Shown here: one piece after another, positions 8,164 to 14,672 of the stretch | Numbering within the stretch: position 1 is the first letter of the stretch | How the letters are laid out: every line of letters starts with the position of its first letter | Assembly (NCBI GenBank): GCA_005773095.1 | Contig: SXHT01000130.1 | Coordinates: 1-28,562 of the forward strand | Length of the DNA: 28,562 bases | Origin: Planctomycetaceae bacterium | Lineage (GTDB): Bacteria; Planctomycetota; Planctomycetia; Pirellulales; PALSA-1355 | Direction: 5' to 3' | Program-made: the position numbers and the translations under genes | Notes under the pieces: model-generated | Told to the model about the DNA's origin: nothing | The model's database searches: none | Seen by the model: only the letters and a program-made list of their open reading frames with translations

Positions 8164-8862
8164 CTAATCCCAGTCTCTGAGAGCACTTCCCCAATCGAAA
8201 ACACGCCAGGTCGCAGGGGGTGGGCAGGCAAACGTCATCGACTCGTGCCGCGTCGGATGGTCGACCGTCAATCGGGTCGAATGCAGGGCAATCCCCGCAG
8301 CAAAGTCTCGCTGGCTGCCATATTTTCGGTCGCCGACCACCGGGTGCCCGCGCGATGCCAACTGCAACCGTATCTGGTGCTTGCGACCCGTTTGCAAGTG
8401 CACCTCGACAAGCGAGGCATCGACGGTTGCCGCAACCTTGCGAACGGCGAGCCGCGCAAGCTGTGCGCCCGGATGCTCGGGCCCGACAACTTCCATGCGG
8501 CGCCGCGCTTCGACTTTGGCAATCCAATCTTCCCAGGTCGCTCGAGCTGGCAGATCGAAACCTTCAACCACCGCCAGGTAAATCTTTTCGACCGTGTGAC
8601 CACGAAACTGCTCCATCAGCCGGGCGGCCGCTTTCGACGTGCGGGCGAACAACACAACGCCTGAGACCAGGGCATCAAGCCGGCTCGTCACGCCCAGGTA
8701 CACGTTGCCGGGCTTGCGGTACCTGGCCTTCAGATACTGCCTGGCCAACTTCGCCAGGCTCGGCTCGTGTTCGGCAACGCCGATGGTCGGCAGCCCCGCG
8801 GGCTTCACGAGCGCCAACAAGTGATTGTCCTCGTACAGCACGTTCAGTGGAGGTGTAGTCAC
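8164..8862 (-). CDS. RluA-family RNA pseudouridine synthase
   Basis: This 232-residue protein is a short RluA/RsuA-superfamily enzyme without an S4 domain. It should isomerise uridine to pseudouridine in rRNA or tRNA. Motif I is NVLYEDNHLLALVKPAGLP (7-25). The catalytic motif is SRLDALVSGVVLFAR (60-74), with catalytic Asp63; the residue before RLD is Ser, not the common His. Later motifs are EKIYLAVVEG and LQTGRKHQIRLQLASRGHPVVGD. The target site cannot be read from the sequence. The gene is followed after 20 bp by the kinase gene on the same strand. It is divergent from maf, with 93 bp between starts. Confidence 0.93.
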   Translation of the reverse strand: MTTPPLNVLYEDNHLLALVKPAGLPTIGVAEHEPSLAKLARQYLKARYRKPGNVYLGVTSRLDALVSGVVLFARTSKAAARLMEQFRGHTVEKIYLAVVEGFDLPARATWEDWIAKVEARRRMEVVGPEHPGAQLARLAVRKVAATVDASLVEVHLQTGRKHQIRLQLASRGHPVVGDRKYGSQRDFAAGIALHSTRLTVDHPTRHESMTFACPPPATWRVFDWGSALRDWD

Positions 8863-8955
8863 AGGGTCGATTCCAGCGCCAGATTAGAATGCCTACAATG
8901 AGAGCCAGCGGGAGCAATCGATGCCTTTCATCCCCTGACGAGTCTTGACAAGTTT

Positions 8956-9615
8956 ATGCCCCGACTGATTCTTGCCAGTAGTTCGCCCCGACGTCGAGAG
9001 CTCTTGCAGGAAGCCGGCTTTTCGTTCGAGAAAATCACGCCAGCTTCCACGGCCGAATGCGGTGTCTGCAGTCATGAAACTCCGCCGGAATTGGTGGCTC
9101 GCCTGGCGCTCCAGAAAGCAAGCGATGTAGTCCATCGTTTGCGCCATGCCAGGGCTGGAACCCCCAATAGCAGCACGTTCGATACGATCATCATTGGCTG
9201 CGACACGGTCGCGGAATGTGCCGGACGAATCCTGGGAAAACCTGCCGATGCGTCGCATGCCCGATCGATGCTAACCCTTCTGCGTGGACGAGAACATCGT
9301 GTCTACAGCGGCCTTTGTTTACGGGCACTTTGTTCCGACGAGACTCACGTTCAGGTCGACCGCACCACGCTGCGCATGGACCTCTCCAGCGAATCGCAGC
9401 TTGAAGAATATCTGGCGAGTGGACTTTGGGAAGGCAAGGCGGGAGCGTTCGGATATCAGGACCGTCCTGGTTGGCTACACATTGTCGAGGGGAGCGAGTC
9501 GAACGTGGTCGGACTGCCGATCGAGCTGCTTCGCACCATGCTCGCCAACCTCGGGGTCGCAACCCCCCACCGCCCTAACAGCTCGTCGCTGGGCTGTCGC
9601 GTTCCTGGTTGCTAA
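8956..9615 (+). CDS. maf: Maf-family nucleotide pyrophosphatase
   Basis: This 219-residue protein hydrolyses (modified) nucleoside triphosphates to monophosphates; family members act on dTTP/UTP or on modified nucleotides and have been linked to septum inhibition. Signatures are LILASSSPRRRELL (4-17), GCDTVAE (81-87, catalytic Asp83), GKP (94-96) and LLRGREHRVYSGL (108-120). The C-terminal GKAGAFGYQD and SNVVGLPIELL are also present. The C-terminus runs about 20 residues past the family core and is low-conservation. The ATG at 8956 starts directly at the conserved MPRLILASSSPRR. No strong ribosome binding site is visible. It is divergent from the RluA-family gene. Confidence 0.93.
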   Translation: MPRLILASSSPRRRELLQEAGFSFEKITPASTAECGVCSHETPPELVARLALQKASDVVHRLRHARAGTPNSSTFDTIIIGCDTVAECAGRILGKPADASHARSMLTLLRGREHRVYSGLCLRALCSDETHVQVDRTTLRMDLSSESQLEEYLASGLWEGKAGAFGYQDRPGWLHIVEGSESNVVGLPIELLRTMLANLGVATPHRPNSSSLGCRVPGC

Positions 9616-9649
9616 GCTGCCAGGCCAGGATTCCAGCCACCGTGAACAA

Positions 9650-9837
9650 GGGGGCAGTGACATTCACTTCATCTTCGTCGGTCGTGGCGAAGGACCGTCA
9701 CGCGAATCGCTCTGGGAGGGGGTTTGGCGTCCAACCGCAAAAACTGATCGGCCGTGATTTTCCCGAAGAATTCAAGAGAGGCGCTCGTCCTGCCGGCTGG
9801 TTGCCCAACGGGATTCCGGGAAAATGTGACTGCCCCC
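9650..9837. repeat. Inverted-repeat element, REP-like, arms 15 bp
   Basis: Left arm gggggcagtgacatt (9650-9664) and right arm aatgtgactgccccc (9823-9837) are inverted copies with one mismatch, about 158 bp apart. The right arm lies in a repeat unit shared with 25122-25162 and 25213-25254. No transposase is encoded between the arms. This resembles a decayed non-autonomous element. Confidence 0.6.
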
Positions 9838-9838
9838 C
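9799..9838 (+). repeat. Interspersed repeat family 2, copy 1
   Basis: About 40 bp that aligns with 25122-25162 and 25213-25254. All share the order TTG(C/T)CCA, GG(A/T)TTCC, GGAAAA and a C-rich end. Similarity probably begins about 13 bp further upstream. Confidence 0.6.
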
Positions 9839-9967
9839 TGACTTTGCCCGTGATGGCATTTCGGCGGCTGGTTTGCTGGAAATTGCTCGACCCGATACGC
9901 TACATGCTGCTCGCCGCGTGGAATCGGACGTTGCTGTTTCGACACTTGTCAATCCAAGGACCATGCG

Positions 9968-11212
9968 ATGATCACTCGCACGCTGTTGTCGCTGTTGTTG
10001 ATCGCCCTCTGCTGTTTGCCTGGCGCTTCAATTCGGGTTGCCCTGGCCGAGGATCCGGCCAGGCAAGAATCGGCCAAGGAAGCCGACGAAACGTCGAGCG
10101 ATGAGCCGGCTGCATCCGAGCCTGCCGAAGCGGACCCCTACCAGGTGCCGGAGGCCACGGCGGAGGAATTACTTCAGTTCATCGACCAATTGCGCGGAAT
10201 GCGGCCGCGCGGCGCGAATCGCGCGGAAATGATCGAAAGCATGAAACGCGCCCACACCGCGATGGTCAGCGCGGCAGACAAGATCCTTGCCTCCGATCCA
10301 GACGACAAGACGCGTGCGGCCGCAGTTCGCACGAAACTCGAAGCGCTCAGCCGCCTGAGCCAATTTGGCCAGAAGGCTGCCGAGGAACAGCTCAGCCGAC
10401 TCGCCGAAGAACTGCAGCAAGGCTCCGACGCCGATCTGGCGAAGCAGGGGCAATCGATCCTGTTGCAGCTGCGCGCTCGCAAGCTGATGATAGGCGACGC
10501 GACCGGCGCAGAAGAACTGCTCGCCGAAGTAACTCAGCAGCTCGCCGACGCGCCCGACGACATGAGCATGGTGCGTGTTGCGCTGGGCATCGCGCAGGCA
10601 TTAGAATACTCAGGCAAGACCGACGAACTGGCAGTCCAGGCATATCACGATTTTGCCGAGATCCTTGCCAAGAGCACCAACCAGGACGTGGTGAAGTACG
10701 CCGCGAAGCTCGAAGGTGTGGTGCGAAGGTTGGAACTCGTCGGCAAGCCGATTGAAATCTCAGGGACGGGGATGGACGGCCAGCCGTTCGACCCGGCAAC
10801 GCTCAAAGGCAAAGTGGTGCTGGTCGATTTTTGGGCCACCTGGTGCGGACCCTGCATCGCCGAACTGCCCAACCTGTTGGACAACTACAAAAAATACCAC
10901 GATCATGGTTTTGAGGTCGTGGGCATCAGTCTCGACCAAGACCGCGAGACGCTCGAGACGTTCATCAAGGAGCGCGCAATTGCCTGGCCAATTCTGTTCG
11001 AAGAAAACGGAGGGGAAGGCTGGAACAATCCCATGGCGACCAGGTACGGCGTGATGGGAATTCCCACGGTCATTCTTGTAGGCGCCGACGGCAACGTGGT
11101 CTCGCTCCATGCGCGCGGCGAAAAGCTGGGCGAACTGCTGGCAAAGCTGCTTGGGCCGGTGGAGGAAAAGACCGGCGACGCGGCGGAGAAACCCGACGAC
11201 AAGAAAAGCTAG
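9968..11212 (+). CDS. Exported TlpA-like thioredoxin-fold protein with long N-terminal helical domain
   Basis: This 414-residue protein begins with a Sec signal peptide (about 1-27, ending VALA before EDPAR). An Ala/Glu/Ser-rich linker covers about 28-60. Residues about 60-255 are mostly helical with no cysteines. A TlpA/AhpC-TSA-type thioredoxin domain spans about 262-400, with VDFWATWCGPCIAELPNL; the redox cysteines are Cys293 and Cys296. GIPTVILVGADGNVV carries the cis-proline motif. A charged tail follows (EEKTGDAAEKPDDKKS). It probably acts as a thiol-disulfide reductant or oxidase in the periplasm (inference). The ATG at 9968 has AAGGA 7 nt upstream. Planctomycetes carry many TlpA-like proteins with variable N-terminal domains, so the partner is unknown. 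Confidence 0.92.
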   Translation: MITRTLLSLLLIALCCLPGASIRVALAEDPARQESAKEADETSSDEPAASEPAEADPYQVPEATAEELLQFIDQLRGMRPRGANRAEMIESMKRAHTAMVSAADKILASDPDDKTRAAAVRTKLEALSRLSQFGQKAAEEQLSRLAEELQQGSDADLAKQGQSILLQLRARKLMIGDATGAEELLAEVTQQLADAPDDMSMVRVALGIAQALEYSGKTDELAVQAYHDFAEILAKSTNQDVVKYAAKLEGVVRRLELVGKPIEISGTGMDGQPFDPATLKGKVVLVDFWATWCGPCIAELPNLLDNYKKYHDHGFEVVGISLDQDRETLETFIKERAIAWPILFEENGGEGWNNPMATRYGVMGIPTVILVGADGNVVSLHARGEKLGELLAKLLGPVEEKTGDAAEKPDDKKS

Positions 11213-11268
11213 CACATTTCTCACAGCCCATCGAGGAAGGTGCGACTGCGCGCCCAACTGGAGGATAT

Positions 11269-12669
11269 TCAGCACCAGGGGCCGGTTCGCGCAAGCCCCC
11301 CGAGTTCGGCGGCGATGAAGAACGAGCCCGTGATGACGATTAAATCATCGGCTGCGGCCAGTTGTCTTCCGACGCGCCAGGCCTCGAGCGACGTGGGACA
11401 CTCACGGCAATCCGTACCACCCAGCTCGGCGGCGACTTGGCGCAATTCTTCCACCGGCACGCCGCGAGGATTCTGCTGATAACGCGTGCAGATCGTGGTG
11501 TCGAACTTTGGCAACAGCAATTCGAGCATGCCGCGAACGTCTTTGTCGCGGGTCGTGGCGAAAATCAGGATGCGCCGCCGCGCCGTGAAGTTGTCATCGA
11601 GCGTGCTCAGCAATGCCGCGACCGAGGCCACGTTGTGCGCGGCGTCCAGCACCACGGTTGGCCGCTGCCCGACCACCTCGACGCGCGCCTGCCAACGGAC
11701 GCCCGCCAGGCCGCATCGCACGTCGGCCTCGTCAAAGTGGCAACCCTGCGCGCGCAACTCTTCGAGGGTCGCCAGCGCGACCGCCGCGTTGGCCGCCTGA
11801 TGTTCACCGAGCAGCGACAGTTCCACGTTGCGAAGGGATTGCGCGCGCCGCGGCAGGCGGGAAGCAAAGTCGATCGAACTGCACGGTTCCGCGGGCGAGG
11901 CCCTCGTACCTGGTCGATAGGTTACGTCAAAATCCACCCCTCGCTCGACGAGCCGGCAGCCACGCTGCGCGGCCATTTGGCGAATCACTGCGCGTGGCTC
12001 GTCGGCCACGACACCGCTGACCACCGGCACGCCCGGTTTGATAATCCCCGCCTTCTCAGCCGCGATCGCCGCAAGCGTCGTGCCGAGTTGTTTGGTGTGA
12101 TCGAAGCTAATGCTTGTGATGACGGAAACGGCGGGGGCGCAAACGTTCGTCGAATCGAGCCGGCCTCCCAGCCCCACTTCCAGGACGGCCCAATCGACTC
12201 GGTTGTCGGCAAAGTAGACCAGCGCCATCGCGGTCACGATCTCAAAATACGTCGGCCCATGGGAAGGGGGCAGTTCTTCGGCGGCCACCGCATCCAGTTC
12301 GGCGACAATCGGGCGAATGCGCTCAATCAGTTCCACAAAATCGTCGCCGGCCACTTGGCTGCCGTCGATCCGCAGCCGTTCTTCCACCCGATCCAGATGC
12401 GGTGACGTATACAGACCCGTGCGATATCCGGCCGCTGTCAGTACCGACGCAATCATCGCCGCCGTCGAGCCTTTGCCCTTCGTGCCGGCAATGTGAACAA
12501 TGTTCAGTCCAACCTGCGGGTTGCCCAGCCGGGCCAGAAACCGCACCATGCGGTCGAGCTTGAAGTCGCGCTTGCCGTAGGGAATCGCAAGGGTGCGTTC
12601 GTAGTCGATCCGCGAAAACAGAAACTGTTCGGCCAGGGCACGGTCGGCTTCACTAACAAACGGAGACAT
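11269..12669 (-). CDS. folC: Folylpolyglutamate synthase / dihydrofolate synthase
   Basis: This 466-residue Mur-ligase-family enzyme adds glutamate to (dihydro)pteroate or folate with ATP, making dihydrofolate and retaining folates in the cytoplasm. The P-loop GTKGKGSTAAMIASVL is at 62-77. Family signatures SRIDYERT, GLYTSPHLDRVEERLRI, VGLGGRLDSTN, SFDHTKQLGTTLAAIAAEKAGI and LDAAHNVAS are all present. The ATG at 12669 precedes MSPFVSEADRALAEQFLFSR, a usual N-terminal length. The gene converges on the thioredoxin gene, with 56 bp between stops and no clear terminator hairpin. I cannot tell whether both synthase activities are present. Confidence 0.94.
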   Translation of the reverse strand: MSPFVSEADRALAEQFLFSRIDYERTLAIPYGKRDFKLDRMVRFLARLGNPQVGLNIVHIAGTKGKGSTAAMIASVLTAAGYRTGLYTSPHLDRVEERLRIDGSQVAGDDFVELIERIRPIVAELDAVAAEELPPSHGPTYFEIVTAMALVYFADNRVDWAVLEVGLGGRLDSTNVCAPAVSVITSISFDHTKQLGTTLAAIAAEKAGIIKPGVPVVSGVVADEPRAVIRQMAAQRGCRLVERGVDFDVTYRPGTRASPAEPCSSIDFASRLPRRAQSLRNVELSLLGEHQAANAAVALATLEELRAQGCHFDEADVRCGLAGVRWQARVEVVGQRPTVVLDAAHNVASVAALLSTLDDNFTARRRILIFATTRDKDVRGMLELLLPKFDTTICTRYQQNPRGVPVEELRQVAAELGGTDCRECPTSLEAWRVGRQLAAADDLIVITGSFFIAAELGGLARTGPWC

Positions 12670-12750
12670 GCGTGGGCTCTGGCAAGTCGCGAACGGACGA
12701 TACCCTGTTACCCTAAGCGCAACCCGCCGCCGTGAGAAGAGCCTGCATCC

Positions 12751-13779
12751 TTAATAATCACCCACGATTTCCTCGCCGGCGCGCGTCGAAAGTGCGCGCC
12801 AAATGACAATATCTATCTCGTCGGTGACGGTTCGCACCGAACCGTCCATGAGTGCGGCGTTCACCATCCCTGGATGATGACTACGGGCGGTAATGGCGGC
12901 ATAGGTCGGTATGGTAGCCGACGTCGATTCACGTTGATTCACCCAGTCGACATCGTACTTCAGCGCGCCATTGGTGCACTCGACACGTGTGTTGGGTGCA
13001 AACGTTGTGGTGAAGCCGGTGTGATTCGCCTTACCATCGACCCATTCGACATGCCCACTGTTGTCGTTGGGCGTTGGGCCCATTTTGGCGGTGCCGCCCA
13101 TGCCGCAGATAGAAGCCGGGTCCGATGGCATGGAGGCGGGTACACTTCCGGCATCGCGATACAGCGGGGTAAAAGTCTTCACTTCCGACATCATCAGCGT
13201 TTTGCTGGTGCCGTCGATGTACGCTTTGTGGGCCAACCTGCTGTTGGGGTGGAAGGCCCCCGGTCCTCCTCGATTGTTGGCCCAGTCGTAAATCAGCCAC
13301 GGACCTTCGTTGAAGACGTAATTCCCAGGATACGCATCGGGGATTCCGCTGGCGTTCAGGCGCGCCGTGTCGTTGGGTTCCGAGGGGCACATGAACGCGG
13401 CAATGCGGTTGGTCATGAGGGGCGTCGTGCTGCCGGGCGGAAACATGACCGTTTTGTAATCCACCTTGAAATTGATCCCCTGATACAGGCTCAGTTCTTC
13501 CACGAACGGCATAATGCGTGCAAGCGCCGACCAGTTCCCCCCCTTGTCCCCGCTGACCTTGTTCCAGCAGAACGTGGGCGGGAACACGCGGTTGCTGTTT
13601 TCGTAGTTGTGAACGGCAAGGGCCAGTTGCTTGATATTGTTGGCACACTGCATGCGACGAGCCGCCTCGCGTGCAGCCTGCACCGCGGGTAGTAAAAGGG
13701 CAATCAAAATGCCGACAACGGCGATGACGACCAACAGTTCCACCAAGGAAAAACCGTGTTGCGGACGGCAGGTGATCAT
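12751..13779 (-). CDS. DUF1559 type II/IV pseudopilin-like protein
   Basis: This 342-residue protein is of the large planctomycete DUF1559 family. It starts MITCRPQHGFSLVELLVV. The prepilin peptidase site is G9/F10, with Glu at +5, followed by a hydrophobic helix to about residue 32 (ILIALLLPAVQAARE). The C-terminus has the H-x9-DG motif (HPGMVNAALMDGS). A pseudopilin in a type II secretion or type IV pilus-like machine is the expected role; its exact function is unknown even in the family. The start at 13779 is fixed by the prepilin motif and a GGAG site 7 nt upstream. The frame stays open 680 bp further upstream, but that extension runs through non-coding repeats and should not be annotated as protein. 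Confidence 0.95.
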   Translation of the reverse strand: MITCRPQHGFSLVELLVVIAVVGILIALLLPAVQAAREAARRMQCANNIKQLALAVHNYENSNRVFPPTFCWNKVSGDKGGNWSALARIMPFVEELSLYQGINFKVDYKTVMFPPGSTTPLMTNRIAAFMCPSEPNDTARLNASGIPDAYPGNYVFNEGPWLIYDWANNRGGPGAFHPNSRLAHKAYIDGTSKTLMMSEVKTFTPLYRDAGSVPASMPSDPASICGMGGTAKMGPTPNDNSGHVEWVDGKANHTGFTTTFAPNTRVECTNGALKYDVDWVNQRESTSATIPTYAAITARSHHPGMVNAALMDGSVRTVTDEIDIVIWRALSTRAGEEIVGDY

Positions 13780-13786
13780 TTGAAAA

Positions 13787-13790
13787 CTCC
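13787..13790 (-). promoter_or_regulatory. Ribosome binding site fixing the DUF1559 start
   Basis: GGAG on the minus strand, 7 nt before the ATG at 13779. It supports this start against the upstream in-frame ones. Confidence 0.6.
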
Positions 13791-14013
13791 AGCACGAAGC
13801 TCCAGAAACCAAACTGACGCAACTGAGACTCAATATCAACTGATAGAGTTTTGCCGAAGATTCATGGTCTGTCAAGGGGTCCTGGCCAACTATTTCACGG
13901 CCGATCGGTTTACCGCCGCAGGGCCAGCTGCGCCGGCCGGAGCTGTGTGATTGCGCCCTGCGCGGACGGCCGAGGCGGCGGCCGATCCGATTGCGTGCTG
14001 TCGCGCGAAAGAG

Positions 14014-14082
14014 ATCGGAAGTCGGTTTCACGAGTGTGTCCAGATCTTTGGGGAAAATCATCTGCGGAACCGACTTCCGACC
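14014..14082. repeat. Palindromic interspersed repeat family 1, copy 1
   Basis: About 69 bp with perfect 13-bp inverted arms tcggaagtcggtt (14015-14027) and aaccgacttccga (14068-14080). A shared inner block CTT-GG-(A/G)GAAAATC links it to the copy at 25692-25762. Both copies are intergenic. Confidence 0.75.
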
Positions 14083-14106
14083 GCATCGTGCCTCGGAGTT
14101 GTCGCA

Positions 14107-14208
14107 GTCAGAACAACGGAACCGTTTTGCGGCCATTTGCAACGTAGCAGGCACACTCCGTGTGCCGTCCGCGTCAGAGTCTGAACAACGGAACAATTCT
14201 GCGGCCAT
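14107..14208. repeat. Pair of 30-bp direct repeats, 72 bp apart
   Basis: Units at 14107-14136 and 14179-14208 match at 26 of 30 positions and share the core GAACAACGGAAC and the end TGCGGCCAT. A hairpin (14150-14166) lies between them. Confidence 0.75.
14150..14166. repeat. Short perfect hairpin GGCACAC-TCC-GTGTGCC
   Basis: A 7-bp perfect stem with a 3-nt loop, inside the direct-repeat pair. It probably belongs to a REP-like repeat, since its wording resembles short palindromes common in planctomycete intergenic DNA (recollection, not checked). Confidence 0.6.
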
Positions 14209-14393
14209 GGCGGTAGCCGGCAGAGCCGGCCCTCCCAGTTGTCGAACGCTCAACACGGATTGGCTGTGGCGATTCACGGCGCGCGTCGGCTTGCGTCCGA
14301 AGGGGCGCCCCGCCGGGCCTTCTTGTCCGCACGATCCCTCCAAACTGTCCAGCGAATCGCCATATTCTGCCTCGCCGTAAGGGTTTGCGTATG

Positions 14394-14422
14394 TTGAAAA
14401 CTCATCTGGCTTCGTGTACTGT
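14394..14422 (+). promoter_or_regulatory. Candidate sigma70-like promoter of the Calx-beta gene
   Basis: TTGAAA (14394-14399), a 17-bp spacer, then TACTGT (14417-14422). The -35 matches 5 of 6 and the -10 matches 3 of 6. It would give a leader of about 240 nt that includes the hairpin at 14513-14583. Confidence 0.35.
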
Positions 14423-14512
14423 AAAGAGATAGGCACTTCGAACGGCCGCCAACGGAGCAATGTTGGTCGGCTGAATTAATCGGCTGGCGCGGGGGGCAAG
14501 GCCGCGAGAACC

Positions 14513-14583
14513 GGGGACAGGTACCCAACGGCGATCGACGACTTGAAACCGTAAACCTGAGTCGTCGTTGGAAGTTCGTCCCC
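14513..14583. repeat. Long imperfect hairpin in the Calx-beta leader, GGGGACAGG-headed
   Basis: Nested complementary segments are GGGGAC (14513-14518) with GTCCCC (14578-14583), CCAA (14525-14528) with TTGG (14568-14571), and CGACGACT (14536-14543) with AGTCGTCG (14560-14567). The head GGGGACAGGTAC resembles the GGGGACAGGCAC end of repeat family 2 at 25.1 kb. If transcribed it would fold into an extended stem. Confidence 0.6.
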
Positions 14584-14672
14584 TTGGCCGGCACTGCAGG
14601 GAAACTGCGGCAGGGATTTTCGCACCACTGAGTTGGCAACGTCCTCATTCCCTACAAGCACTGCGGAACAAC

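Larger units (their letters stand above)
9616..9967. other. Intergenic, 352 bp, degenerate repeats
   Basis: This gap lies between maf and the thioredoxin gene, both on the plus strand. It is dominated by a pair of 15-bp inverted arms (9650-9664 and 9823-9837) and a copy of a repeat also found at 25.1-25.25 kb. A frame is open from 9609 to 9971 but lacks coding character. The promoter of the thioredoxin gene should be near its 3' end. Confidence 0.5.
13780..14672. other. Intergenic, 893 bp, divergent promoters and repeat cluster
   Basis: This region separates the divergent DUF1559 and Calx-beta genes. It holds a perfect TTGACA on the minus strand (13875-13870) with only a poor -10, which may serve DUF1559. 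Other contents are a family 1 palindrome (14014-14082), a 30-bp direct repeat with a small hairpin between its copies (14107-14208), a candidate promoter (14394-14422) and a long imperfect hairpin (14513-14583). I found no gene. Long open frames through the repeats are fortuitous. Confidence 0.6.

Noticed and set aside
8942..8950. TTGACA-like box just before maf
   Set aside because: It lies only a few bases from the maf start, with no room for a -10, so it cannot be the maf promoter.
9609..9971. 120-residue plus-strand frame between maf and the thioredoxin gene
   Set aside because: It runs through repeat DNA, lacks a ribosome binding site, and starts inside the last codons of maf.
11362..12405. 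347-residue plus-strand frame opposite folC
   Set aside because: Antisense to a gene with complete FolC motifs, and the translation has no recognisable features.
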